Origin: Caballeronia jiangsuensis | GTDB taxonomy: Bacteria > Pseudomonadota > Gammaproteobacteria > Burkholderiales > Burkholderiaceae | DNA length: 64,000 nt | NCBI GenBank assembly: GCA_000648925.1 | Contig: JFHF01000002.1 | Span: 248,001-312,000 of the forward strand | Direction: 5' to 3' | Shown here: positions 44,417 through 53,322 of the stretch, one piece after another | How the letters are laid out: the number at the start of each line of letters is the position of its first letter | Numbering within the stretch: position 1 is the stretch's first letter | The notes under the pieces: generated by a model | Seen by the model: only the letters and a program-made list of their open reading frames with translations | Database searches by the model: none | Told to the model about the DNA's origin: nothing | Made by a program: the position numbers and the translations under genes

Positions 44417-44812
44417 CTACTGCTCCCCGGGCGTCCATTCCGGGCTATAACCACCCAATGCCGGGTGATACATCTCGTCGCCGGAATGCTGGGTGAATTC
44501 GACGTTGAGCCGGTCTTCACGCAAGCCGAGAATTTCGATGCAATGCGCGCAAAGCGCCTTGGCCACGTCCATACGCAGTTCGGGCGGCCTGCCCTTTCTG
44601 ATGTCCAGCATCATCACCGCGACCGGCGTTGGCTCCTCGCCGGGTTCGGGAATCCGCCAGACGCCTCCCTCGCCCAGTTCTCGAATCGCGACGCTGATAC
44701 GCCTGATGTCCACCGACATCATCCGCGCGTAGGTTTCGCTCATCTTCAGCGCGAGGCGCCGCTTGTCTTCCACCGAATAGTGGTCGTTCACGTCCAGTTG
44801 CAGGTAGGGCAT
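44417..44812 (-). CDS. Tautomerase-superfamily protein
   Basis: 131 residues starting MPYLQLDVNDHYSVEDKRRLA, with Pro-2 as expected catalytic residue, and a second 4-OT-like unit from about residue 67 (AVMMLDIRKGRPPELRMDVAKAL) ending EFTQHSGDEMYHP. AGGAG lies 10 bases before the ATG at 44812. It is convergent with the GlxA-type gene (11-base gap) and stands alone; 91 bases upstream ends the porin gene. Confidence 0.85.
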   Translation of the reverse strand: MPYLQLDVNDHYSVEDKRRLALKMSETYARMMSVDIRRISVAIRELGEGGVWRIPEPGEEPTPVAVMMLDIRKGRPPELRMDVAKALCAHCIEILGLREDRLNVEFTQHSGDEMYHPALGGYSPEWTPGEQ

Positions 44813-44903
44813 GGTCGTCACACTCCTTGAAAGCCTCATTTTTCATCGGATGCAGCGCCGTTCCAATGTCGCATGTGCAAGGTTTTCCGGACACGCGACA
44901 CGC

Positions 44904-45992
44904 TCAGAACAGGTGATGAATGCCCGCCAGCACGACCGTTTGCCGGTTCGACGACGATGGCCCGATGCCCAGCGTGTTCGCCACCGCCCCCGATGACGCC
45001 TGCTCCACCATCACGTCGGCGTAAAGCTGCGTGAGCTTCGAGAGCGCATAGACATTGGCGATCGTCACCTGGGTCCAGCGCTCGCCGGCGAATGTCGTGG
45101 TCCATGCGCCCACGCCGATCATATACGCGGGCGTCACCTGAAAGTTCGCGCCGCCGTCGATCGTCCGATAGTTGTCCGCCCTGCCCCGTTCCTCGATGCG
45201 CACCTGCGTGAGCAGCGCGTGCAACTGCACGCGTCCGATCTGAAAGCTTCCGCCGATGCCCGCGTTACGCACGCTGTCGGCGACGAAGGGCGCGCCCGCC
45301 GTGAGACCGATGCCCTCGAAGCTCGTCAACCCGAGGCCGCCCGCGAGATTCAACGTGCGATCGCGATACTCCGAGTAAGCCGCCGCGAGATTGAGCGGGC
45401 CATAGCCATAGGTCGCGCCGAAGCTGATGCTGCGCCCCGTGGTGCTGCTCGACTGATTGGTGAAGCCGTACATCGCGCCGAGCGTCACGCCCGCGATCGT
45501 CCGGCTGCGGAACTTGATCGTGTTCGACAGCTCGACGGGCACCGTATTGCCCAGACCGTCGATATTGCCCGGGTGAAACGCGGAGAAATCGCCGAGCGTC
45601 TGCGCTGTCGACAACGGTCCGAGCATCTCGAAGTGAAAGTCCGTCTGCCGTCCGAGCGTGACCGTGCCGATGCGGCTCTCGCTCAGTCCGACGTAAGCCT
45701 GCCGGTTGAACAGCGTGCCCGCGCTCGACATCGCGCCGCTGATCGTCGAAAAGCCGGATTCCAGCTTGAATACCGTCTTCAGCCCGCCGCCCAGATCCTC
45801 GACGCCGGTCAGCCCCCAGCGATCGGCCTGCAGCGTGCCCTGCTGCGCGATGAACGCGCGTGCGCCGCGCAGATTGCTCACGTATCCGACGCCCGCATCC
45901 AGACTGCCGTACAGCGTGACGCTGCTTTGCGCATGCACGCCGCACGCGACGAGCAGCATCGACAAGGCGAGCGCATTCCGACTCTTGTTCAT
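44904..45992 (-). CDS. Gram-negative trimeric porin
   Basis: 362 residues: signal peptide (about 1-21, ending VHAQS), then SSVTLYGSLDAGVGYVSNL, the usual Burkholderiales porin opening, many beta strands and the terminal phenylalanine of outer-membrane barrels (HHLF). General diffusion channel. It lies 52 bases downstream of the TauE-like gene and ends the leftward purine-type operon, suggesting it admits that operon's substrate. Confidence 0.93.
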   Translation of the reverse strand: MNKSRNALALSMLLVACGVHAQSSVTLYGSLDAGVGYVSNLRGARAFIAQQGTLQADRWGLTGVEDLGGGLKTVFKLESGFSTISGAMSSAGTLFNRQAYVGLSESRIGTVTLGRQTDFHFEMLGPLSTAQTLGDFSAFHPGNIDGLGNTVPVELSNTIKFRSRTIAGVTLGAMYGFTNQSSSTTGRSISFGATYGYGPLNLAAAYSEYRDRTLNLAGGLGLTSFEGIGLTAGAPFVADSVRNAGIGGSFQIGRVQLHALLTQVRIEERGRADNYRTIDGGANFQVTPAYMIGVGAWTTTFAGERWTQVTIANVYALSKLTQLYADVMVEQASSGAVANTLGIGPSSSNRQTVVLAGIHHLF

Positions 45993-46044
45993 AAGGGTCT
46001 CTCGATCGATCGAAGGGATGAGCCGGCCGAACGCCGGCGAAGGG

Positions 46045-46764
46045 TCAGGACGCCAGCGTCTGATAAAGAATCGCCGCGCCCGAAACGATGGCGAACGCCA
46101 TCACGCTGATGCGCAACACACGCGCATTGAGCCGCTGATGCACGTGCTGGCTGATCCACGCGCCGACGATCACCGGCGGCACCAGACACAGCGCCGACAT
46201 GAACTTCGCGCCGGTGATCGTGCCCGTCACGCTCAGCATCGCGAGCGAGAGCGCCTCGCCGATCGCGAAGCACAGCGCGATGGTCGAACGCAGCGCCGGC
46301 GCGCGATAGTGCTGAAAGACCATCGCGAGCGCGGGGCCGCCGATGCCCGTCGCGGTTTCGGTGATGCCCGTCACCGCGCCCGCCGCCATCAGCGCATTAC
46401 GGCCCGGCAGGAAGCTCGGCGCGCACAGCGTCGCGACGGCCGCCGCGATCGTCGATGCGCCGATGAACACGTTCAGGTCGTGCGCCGAGATGCGCGAAAT
46501 GATCCACACGCCCGCCACCGCGCCGGCCGTTCTGCCGACCGTGATCCATAGCGTGCCTTTCGAATCGAGCGCGGGCCGCTCGCGCCAGGCGAGATAGACG
46601 TTCAGGGGCAGCATCAAAATCAGCAGCGACACCGGCAGCAGGCCCGGCTCGATCAGTCCGATCACGGGTGCGCAGATGAGCGCGAAGCCGACGCCGACCG
46701 CGCCCTGAATGAACGCGGCGATCGCGACGGTCGATGCGAGAACGATAAAGACAGTGAGACTCAC
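46045..46764 (-). CDS. TauE/SafE-family membrane transporter (TSUP)
   Basis: 239 residues with about seven to eight hydrophobic segments and the duplicated TSUP pattern (GFALICAPVIGLIEPGLLP and GIGGPALAMVFQHY). TSUP proteins move sulfur-containing or other organic anions across the inner membrane. It lies 12 bases after the amidohydrolase gene in the operon. Substrate not known; an export role for a purine breakdown product is a guess. Confidence 0.88.
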   Translation of the reverse strand: MSLTVFIVLASTVAIAAFIQGAVGVGFALICAPVIGLIEPGLLPVSLLILMLPLNVYLAWRERPALDSKGTLWITVGRTAGAVAGVWIISRISAHDLNVFIGASTIAAAVATLCAPSFLPGRNALMAAGAVTGITETATGIGGPALAMVFQHYRAPALRSTIALCFAIGEALSLAMLSVTGTITGAKFMSALCLVPPVIVGAWISQHVHQRLNARVLRISVMAFAIVSGAAILYQTLAS

Positions 46765-46776
46765 GGGCAGGCTCTC

Positions 46777-48207
46777 TCAGGCGGTGGGAAGGATCGCGTC
46801 CGATGCCGCGTGACGCGCGGCTTCGTGTACACGCGGCGCGCTGTGCACGCGCTGGATAGGCGCGCGCGCGACGACTTCGCTCGCGATTTCGTCGACTTCG
46901 CGCAGGAAGGCGCGCGCGTCCCAGTCGGTGGGCCAGCCTTGCCAGAGACGCAGCTTGCCGGCGACGAACACGGCTTCGATCTGGCTGCGGTTCGCGAGCC
47001 GCACCAGTTCCCATGTGAGGTCCCACGACGGGCGCATCTCGGGCACGTCGAGATCGACGAGCAGAAAGTCCGCCGCCTTGCCCGGCGCGATCTCGCCGAT
47101 GCGCGCGTCGAGACGCAACGCATTCGCGCCGCCGCGCAACGCGCGATCGAGCCATAGCTCGCCGCCGCCGCACGACGAATCGCCGGTCGCGAGGCCGAAG
47201 GCGAAGCGCTGCGCGGTTTCGGCCGCATCGATCAGGCGGAACGCGTCGCTGCGCGTGCCGTCGGTGCCGAGACCGAAACGGATGCCGAGCGCGGCCATCT
47301 GCAACGCGGGCGCGACGGCATTGCCCTTCCACGAACTCGCGACCGGGTTGTAGCTCACGGCCGCGCCGGTTCCGGCGAGCAGGTTCAGCTCCGAAGGCGT
47401 GACGAGCGTCGCGTGCGCGATCAGCGTCTGCGGCCCCAGCGCGCCCGCGTAATGCAGATGCTCGATCGGCCGCATCTTGCGTCGCACGATGGAGCGCTCG
47501 ACCGCCGCGAGATGCTCGTTCGCATGCGTCTGGAACACCGCGCCCGCGTCGGCGCACAACGCGGCCGCCGTTTGCAGCATGCCGTCCGAGCCCGCTTCCG
47601 GCACCGAGACCGCGAGCGACGGATGCACGAGCGCATGCCCTTCCCAGCGCGCCAGATGCTGCTGCGCGCGTACGACGATCGCGGCGCGCGCGCGGGCGTC
47701 GATGTCATCGGCGAGATCGTTGCAGATGAGGCCGAGCACGCAACGCACGCCGGCCTCCTGCGTGGCCGCCGCGATCGTCGAGGCATCGCCGCTCGCGCGC
47801 GTGCCCGCATCGCAGACGGTCGTGAAGCCGCCGCGCAGCGCTTCGAGCGCGGCGAGCTTCGCGGACAGATACACGAGGTTTTCGTCGAGACAGTTCTCGA
47901 GCGGCACCCAGATGCGCCGATAAATCTCCGAAGGCTCGCCGAACGCGAGCGCCTTGCCGAAGGATTGCGTCAGGTGATGATGCGCATCGATGAAGCCCGG
48001 CATCACGAGCTTCTCCGGCAGCGCAAGCGGGCTCAGATGCGGATGGCGCGCGATGACTTCATCGGCGGGACCGACCGCCGTGAACATGCCGTTCGACACG
48101 ACCACGGCGTGATCGCGCTGCGGGCCGTCGGCGAGCAGCACGTAGCCGGGCAGGAGCAGGAATTCGTCGTCGTGCAGACGGGCAGGCGTGAGGGAATCGT
48201 TCTTCAT
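46777..48207 (-). CDS. Amidohydrolase of the TRZ/ATZ, 8-oxoguanine/guanine deaminase type
   Basis: 476 residues, metal-dependent cytoplasmic deaminase/hydrolase. Metal and catalytic residues: PGFIDAHHHLTQS (HxH about 79), QTHANEHLAAVE, LIAHATLVT, and the Asp in LGTDGTRSD. The pattern is close to 8-oxoguanine or isoxanthopterin deaminases. Sharing an operon with an NCS2 purine/pyrimidine permease supports deamination of a purine-like base. It lies 9 bases after the permease gene. Confidence 0.88.
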   Translation of the reverse strand: MKNDSLTPARLHDDEFLLLPGYVLLADGPQRDHAVVVSNGMFTAVGPADEVIARHPHLSPLALPEKLVMPGFIDAHHHLTQSFGKALAFGEPSEIYRRIWVPLENCLDENLVYLSAKLAALEALRGGFTTVCDAGTRASGDASTIAAATQEAGVRCVLGLICNDLADDIDARARAAIVVRAQQHLARWEGHALVHPSLAVSVPEAGSDGMLQTAAALCADAGAVFQTHANEHLAAVERSIVRRKMRPIEHLHYAGALGPQTLIAHATLVTPSELNLLAGTGAAVSYNPVASSWKGNAVAPALQMAALGIRFGLGTDGTRSDAFRLIDAAETAQRFAFGLATGDSSCGGGELWLDRALRGGANALRLDARIGEIAPGKAADFLLVDLDVPEMRPSWDLTWELVRLANRSQIEAVFVAGKLRLWQGWPTDWDARAFLREVDEIASEVVARAPIQRVHSAPRVHEAARHAASDAILPTA

Positions 48208-48216
48208 GATGGTTCT

Positions 48217-49593
48217 TCAGTGGCAGGAGCGGTTGTCGTTGACGGCGGCTTCGAGATGCGCGGCGGGATCGGCGGCGCGGCGCTCACGCCAGTCGAGGTT
48301 CAGATGCGCGAACAGCGCGTTGACGAGGACGGCGGTGAGCGCGCCCATCGCGAGGCCGTTGCCCAGCACGATCTGCAAGGCGGCCGGAAAGCGGCTGTAC
48401 ACGCCGGGAACGACGATTGGCAGCACGCCCATCGTGAGCGCCGCGGCGAGCGTGTACATGTTGGCGCGCGAGCGCAGCTCGACCTGGCGCAGCAGGTTGA
48501 TGCCCATCACGCCGATGATCGAGAACACGATGAGCGCCGTGCCGCCCACCACCGGCGCGGGGATCGCGTTGGCCAGCCGTCCGAGCGGCGCGAGCAGCGC
48601 GATGACGACGAGCAGCACGCCCGCCGCCGCCGTGACGAAGCGCGAGCGCACGCCCGTTGCCTGCACGATGCCGATGTTCTCGCTGCTCGTGATGATCAGC
48701 GACGTGCCGAAGAGGCCGCCGAGCACGGACATCAGCGCATCGCCGCGAATGGTCTTCGGCACTTCGGTCTGAGGATCGATTTCCTTGCCGACCACTTCCG
48801 CGATCGCAACCGTCTGACCGGTCGCTTCGGCCATCGAGATCACGCTGAAGATGATGAGCGGCAGCGCGGCGAGCACGTCGAAGCGCGGCATGCCGAACGG
48901 CAGCGGCGTGGGCAGCGTGACGAGCGCGCCGTTCCAGACGTCCGCGAAGCTCATCACCCCGAGCGCCCAGGCGAGCGCCGCGCCCGCAAACAGGCCGAGC
49001 AGCACGGCGAGCTGCCCCAGCATCCCCTTGAAGAGCTTCGCGAAGAGCACCGTGAAGCCGACCGTCGCGAGCGCGAGGCCGATCCCGAGCGGGCTGCCGA
49101 ACTCCGCCGTGCCCGGCGTGCCGACAATCACCACGCCGTAGATGCGGATCAGATTGACCGCGACGAGAATCAGCATCGTGCCGATCACGATGCGCGGAAA
49201 GAAGCGCAGGCAGCGCGCGAAGACCGGCAGCAGCAGGAAATAGAACAGGCCCGTGAGGATGGTCGCGCCCGCGGCGGTCTGGAGATTCGTCTGCTGCGCG
49301 ATGAGCACGAACAGCACGACCGGCGCCCCGCCCGGCACCATGATGAACGGCAGGCGCGCGCCGAATTTGAGCGGTCCGAACGACTGCAACAGCGTGCCGA
49401 GCCCGCAGACGAGAAACGTCGCGCTGATCAGATCGACGGTGAGCGCGGACGAAAGTCCGAGCGCCTTCGCCACCAGAAACACGGCCGTGATCGGCGACGC
49501 CGCCACGACGAGGACATGCTGCAAACCAAACAGGACGAGCTTCGCGAGCGGCAGGCGCTCGTCGACTGCGTGAACCGGTGGATGATGGGCCAT
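48217..49593 (-). CDS. NCS2-family purine/pyrimidine permease
   Basis: 458 residues from the ATG at 49593, about 12-14 membrane segments. The NCS2 hallmarks are GLQHVLVVAASPITAVFLVAKALG near the start and the SIGIVQATGVRSR-type segment (ENIGIVQATGVRSRFV) that carries the substrate-binding motif. Proton-driven uptake of xanthine, uracil or a similar base. First gene of the four-gene leftward operon, divergent from LacI across two identical palindromes. Confidence 0.92.
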   Translation of the reverse strand: MAHHPPVHAVDERLPLAKLVLFGLQHVLVVAASPITAVFLVAKALGLSSALTVDLISATFLVCGLGTLLQSFGPLKFGARLPFIMVPGGAPVVLFVLIAQQTNLQTAAGATILTGLFYFLLLPVFARCLRFFPRIVIGTMLILVAVNLIRIYGVVIVGTPGTAEFGSPLGIGLALATVGFTVLFAKLFKGMLGQLAVLLGLFAGAALAWALGVMSFADVWNGALVTLPTPLPFGMPRFDVLAALPLIIFSVISMAEATGQTVAIAEVVGKEIDPQTEVPKTIRGDALMSVLGGLFGTSLIITSSENIGIVQATGVRSRFVTAAAGVLLVVIALLAPLGRLANAIPAPVVGGTALIVFSIIGVMGINLLRQVELRSRANMYTLAAALTMGVLPIVVPGVYSRFPAALQIVLGNGLAMGALTAVLVNALFAHLNLDWRERRAADPAAHLEAAVNDNRSCH

Positions 49594-49627
49594 GACGGTC
49601 GACTCCGGTGGACGGTTGATGAATCCA

Positions 49628-49637
49628 AAATCGATTT
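49628..49637. promoter_or_regulatory. LacI-type operator AAATCGATTT, copy 1
   Basis: Perfect 10-base palindrome with central CG, 35 bases upstream of the permease ATG. Identical to copy 2, centres 43 bases apart. Confidence 0.6.
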
Positions 49638-49670
49638 GGGATCGCGACAAAAGAAATGGGCGTCTGCCCC

Positions 49671-49680
49671 AAATCGATTT
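49671..49680. promoter_or_regulatory. LacI-type operator AAATCGATTT, copy 2
   Basis: Second identical palindrome (flanks CC and GT match copy 1 partly). The near-integral helical spacing of about four turns would favour DNA looping or cooperative binding. Confidence 0.6.
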
Positions 49681-49844
49681 GTGATCGTAGAATGGTGCTT
49701 CATTTTCAGCCTGTCAAGCAGGGGATTTCATCAGGTCGTGCGACGCGTGCTCCGGTTTTCGATCACAGGACTCGATCGCCGGAGGGGCGGCTGTGCCGTG
49801 AGAGAATCCCGCATCGAAACGTGAGCAGCGTGAACGAAAAGACC

Positions 49845-50891
49845 ATGCAGAACCCGGCGCCGAACAAGCAGCGGCCCACCATCGCCGATGTGGCGCGCGC
49901 CGCGGGCGTCTCGACGACGACCGTCTCGCACGCGCTCAACGACAAGGGTTACGTCGATCCGCACACGCGCGAGCGCGTGAAAGAAGCGGCGCGCGCGCTC
50001 GGCTATCGCCCGAGCGTGCGGGCGCAGCGGTTGCGCACGGGCGAGGCGCACACCATCGCGCTGATTTCGTCGATGCCCTTCGAAATCGCGGGCGGCGCAT
50101 CGAGGCTCGGCTTCCTCATGGAAGTCGCCGCCGTCGCCGCGGCGGCCGCGCTCACGCGCGGGCTCGCGCTCGTGCTGGTGCCGCCGGTGATGGCGGGACG
50201 GCTGCCGCTCGGGCAACTCGACATCGACGGCGCGATCGTCATCGAGCCCACGACGGACGACGCCAATGTCGCGCATCTGCAGGATCGCGGCCTGCCCGTC
50301 GTCTGTCTCGGACGCCAGCCGGGCAACGACGCCGTACCGTTCGTCGACATCCACTCGTCGGCGACCACGGAGTTGCTGCTCGATCATCTCCGGGAACAGG
50401 GCAGCAAGCGGATCGCGCTGCTCGTCGGCGCGCAGCAGCGCAATTCGTACATCGAAGCGCGCGCGAGTTACGAGCGATTCTGCGCGGCGCACGGCATGAC
50501 GCCGGTGATCGCGATCGCCGACGAATCGGGCGGCGAGGATGCGGGCCGCGATGCGTGCGCTTCGTTGCTGCGCGACCATCCCGAGGTGGACGGCCTGTGC
50601 GCGCTCGTGGACGCATTCGCGGTCGGCTCGGTTCAGGCGATCGCGCAGGCCGGCAAGCGCGTGCCCGAGGACATCAAGGTCGTCACGCGCTACGACGGCA
50701 TGCGCGCGCGAAGCTGCCGGCCGCCGCTCACCGCCGTCGATCTGCATCTCGATGACATGGCGCTGCAGGCGGTCGAGTTGCTGTTCGCCCATCTCGGAAG
50801 CAAGGAAGGCGCGCGGTCGGTCGTGCCGGCCCTGCCGGAACTCGTGATGCGCGAATCGTCCGGCGTCGCGGACGCGAGGCTCGCCAAATAG
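49845..50891 (+). CDS. LacI/GalR-family transcriptional regulator
   Basis: 348 residues from the ATG at 49845; in-frame GTG codons at 49821 and 49830 are alternatives with equally weak ribosome sites. HTH RPTIADVARAAGVSTTTVSHALNDKGYV (about 9-36), then a sensor domain. Divergent from the NCS2 permease operon with two identical AAATCGATTT palindromes between them. Confidence 0.92.
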   Translation: MQNPAPNKQRPTIADVARAAGVSTTTVSHALNDKGYVDPHTRERVKEAARALGYRPSVRAQRLRTGEAHTIALISSMPFEIAGGASRLGFLMEVAAVAAAAALTRGLALVLVPPVMAGRLPLGQLDIDGAIVIEPTTDDANVAHLQDRGLPVVCLGRQPGNDAVPFVDIHSSATTELLLDHLREQGSKRIALLVGAQQRNSYIEARASYERFCAAHGMTPVIAIADESGGEDAGRDACASLLRDHPEVDGLCALVDAFAVGSVQAIAQAGKRVPEDIKVVTRYDGMRARSCRPPLTAVDLHLDDMALQAVELLFAHLGSKEGARSVVPALPELVMRESSGVADARLAK

Positions 50892-51095
50892 CCACGCGCA
50901 TCGTCGCCCCTGGCATGCTGCTGCTTTGCACAAAAGTTGACTTTCGCACGCTAAGGACTAACCCCGATGCAAGAAAGTATCAGTCCGCGGTGTTATTTTA
51001 AGTGGTGAGATGACACCGAAAGGGCTACTTTTCAGTCATGGCAAGACGCGATGAAACGCGCTGCGCAAAAGCACAAAAAGCCGTGGAGACGATGC

Positions 51096-52067
51096 ATGAC
51101 AGCAAACCGGGAGACGACCGCGCGCAACGACGATGCCCGTCGCGCCAAAGCGACCGAGCCTGATCTGGAGCTGGTCGCCGTCCCGCGCGATGAGTCGTTC
51201 AAGGTGTGGTCGCATGGCTATCCCTATCGCACCGTGCGGTGGCACTTTCATCCCGAGTACGAGATCCATCTCATCACCGCGACCACGGGCAAATACTTCG
51301 TCGGCGATCACATCGGCAATTTCGCGCCGGGCAATCTCGTGATGGTCGGATCGAACCTGCCGCACAACTGGGTCAGCAACGTCCCGGGCGGCGATCGCGT
51401 CGCCGAACGCTGCCTCGTGCTCCAGTTCGATAGCGGATTCGTCACGCGCGCCACCGAGGCGTTTCCGGAGTTCAGGCGCATGGAGTCGCTCCTCGATTCA
51501 TCGCGCTGGGGCCTGCTCTTCACACAGGAGACGGGCGCAGCCGCCGAACCGATCATGCGCGAGATGCTCGGCGCGCAAGGCATGCGGCGCATCGGCTTGC
51601 TGGCGGCGTTGTTCGAGTTGCTCGCCCAGAGCGAGGAACCTCAAAGGCTCGCGAGCGCCGCCTATCGCGCCGACCCCGACCGTTACGGCGAGACGCGCAT
51701 CAATCACGTGCTTTCGTTCATCGGAAAGAATCTCTCGCAGGAGTTGCGCGAGACCGAGCTGGCGGAACTCGCCGGACAAAGCGCGAGCGCCTTCTCGCGG
51801 TATTTCCGCCGTCATACGGGCGTGCCGTTCGTCCAGTACGTGAACCGGCTGCGCATCAACCTGGCCTGCCAGTTGCTGATGTCGGATGAGCTGAGCGTCA
51901 CCAATATCTGTTATCAGGTCGGCTTCAATAATCTTTCGAATTTCAATCGCCAGTTCCTGTTGCTCAAGCAGATGTCGCCGACGCGCTGGCGCACCTATCA
52001 ACGGCTCAATGCCGCGAGCGCGGCTGATTCGATCGAGCAGGTCGAGATGCCGGAAATCGCCGGCTAG
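51096..52067 (+). CDS. AraC-family transcriptional regulator
   Basis: 323 residues; ATG at 51096 chosen because GGAG is 7 bases upstream, over an ATG 45 bases earlier. N-terminal cupin sensor (RWHFHPEYEIHLITATTGKYFVGDHIGNF) and C-terminal AraC HTH (about 215-310, LAELAGQSASAFSRYFRRHTGVPFVQYV). It immediately precedes the sugar ABC operon on the same strand (135-base gap) and probably activates it. The 204 bases before it hold no recognisable gene. Confidence 0.93.
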   Translation: MTANRETTARNDDARRAKATEPDLELVAVPRDESFKVWSHGYPYRTVRWHFHPEYEIHLITATTGKYFVGDHIGNFAPGNLVMVGSNLPHNWVSNVPGGDRVAERCLVLQFDSGFVTRATEAFPEFRRMESLLDSSRWGLLFTQETGAAAEPIMREMLGAQGMRRIGLLAALFELLAQSEEPQRLASAAYRADPDRYGETRINHVLSFIGKNLSQELRETELAELAGQSASAFSRYFRRHTGVPFVQYVNRLRINLACQLLMSDELSVTNICYQVGFNNLSNFNRQFLLLKQMSPTRWRTYQRLNAASAADSIEQVEMPEIAG

Positions 52068-52201
52068 TGTGCGGCGCAATGGCTGCGTCGGGCATCCGAT
52101 AACAGACTTCTTGAAAAGGATACCTAAACTGTTCAAAGGCGAAAACGGCAGGCCAACCACGGTAGTACGACATTCAAATCCAAAGAACTCGGAGACATGC
52201 A

Positions 52202-53260
52202 ATGAAAAAGCTCTCAACCCAACTGATCAGCGCGGGCGCGCTGAGTCTCGGCCTGTCTTGCAGCCTGCCGGCGCTGGCCGCGCCCAGCGGCACGGTGGCG
52301 TTCCTGATGCCCGATCAGGCCTCGACGCGCTATGAGCAACACGACTTTCCCGGCTTCAAGGCCGAAATGGCGAAGCTTTGTCCGGATTGCAAGGTGCTCT
52401 ATCAGAACGCCAATGCGGCCGTCGCGACGCAGCAGCAGCAGTTCAATTCCGTGATCGCGCAAGGCGCGAAAGTGATCGTCCTCGATCCGGTGGATTCCAC
52501 GGCGGCCGCATCGCTCGTGCATATGGCGCAGAGTCAGGGGATCAAGGTCATCGCCTATGACCGGCCCGTGCCGTCGACGCCGGCGGACTATTACGTTTCC
52601 TTCGATAACGAAGGCATCGGCAAGGCGATCGCGACGTCGCTCGTCGATCATCTCAAGGCGACGGGCGTCGCGACCGGCAAGGGCGGCGTGCTCGAAGTCA
52701 ACGGCTCGCCCACGGATGCGGCGGCGGGTCTCATCAAGAAGGGCATTCACACCGGTCTGCAAAGCGGCGGCTACAAGACCCTCGCGGAATACGACACGCC
52801 GGAATGGGCGCCGCCCAAGGCTCAGCAATGGGTCAGCGGGCAGATCACGCGCTTCAGCTCGCAGATCGTCGGCGTGGTCGCCGCCAACGACGGCACCGCC
52901 GGCGGCACCATCGCGGCGTTCAAGGCGGCCGGCGTCAATCCCGTGCCGCCCGTGACCGGCAACGATGCGACCATCGCCGGCCTGCAGCTCATCATCTCGG
53001 GCGACCAGTACAACACCATCCTCAAGCCGAGCGAGATCGTCGCGGCGGCGGCGGCGAAGGCAGCGGTCGGCTTTCTTTCGGGACAGGCGCCGAAGGGCGA
53101 AACCTCGCTCTTCAACACGCCGACGCAGTTGTTCAAGCCCTCGGTCATCACGGCGCAGAACCTGAAGGCCGAAGTGGTGGACAAGGGCTTCGCGAACGCG
53201 AAGGAGCTTTGCACGGACCGTTATGCGGACGGCTGCAAGAAGCTCGGCATCACGCACTGA
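52202..53260 (+). CDS. Periplasmic sugar-binding protein, XylF/RbsB type
   Basis: 352 residues: signal peptide (about 1-26, ending ALAAPS) and a type I periplasmic-binding fold (VIVLDPVDSTAAASLVHMAQSQGIKVIAYDRPV, GVVAANDGTAGGTIAAFKAAG). It feeds the downstream ATPase and permease. ATG at 52202 follows GGAGA at 6 bases. First gene of the operon SBP-ATPase-permease-SDR-kinase. Confidence 0.93.
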   Translation: MKKLSTQLISAGALSLGLSCSLPALAAPSGTVAFLMPDQASTRYEQHDFPGFKAEMAKLCPDCKVLYQNANAAVATQQQQFNSVIAQGAKVIVLDPVDSTAAASLVHMAQSQGIKVIAYDRPVPSTPADYYVSFDNEGIGKAIATSLVDHLKATGVATGKGGVLEVNGSPTDAAAGLIKKGIHTGLQSGGYKTLAEYDTPEWAPPKAQQWVSGQITRFSSQIVGVVAANDGTAGGTIAAFKAAGVNPVPPVTGNDATIAGLQLIISGDQYNTILKPSEIVAAAAAKAAVGFLSGQAPKGETSLFNTPTQLFKPSVITAQNLKAEVVDKGFANAKELCTDRYADGCKKLGITH

Positions 53261-53322
53261 CCGGGACTGATCGCGGCGGCGCCCGGGTGCTTACGGGTTC
53301 CGCCGTACCGAAGAGGAACATC

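Noticed and set aside
47413..49824. Rightward reading frame of about 800 codons opposite the permease and amidohydrolase
   Set aside because: Repetitive Arg/Glu/His composition, antisense to recognisable enzymes; no ribosome site.
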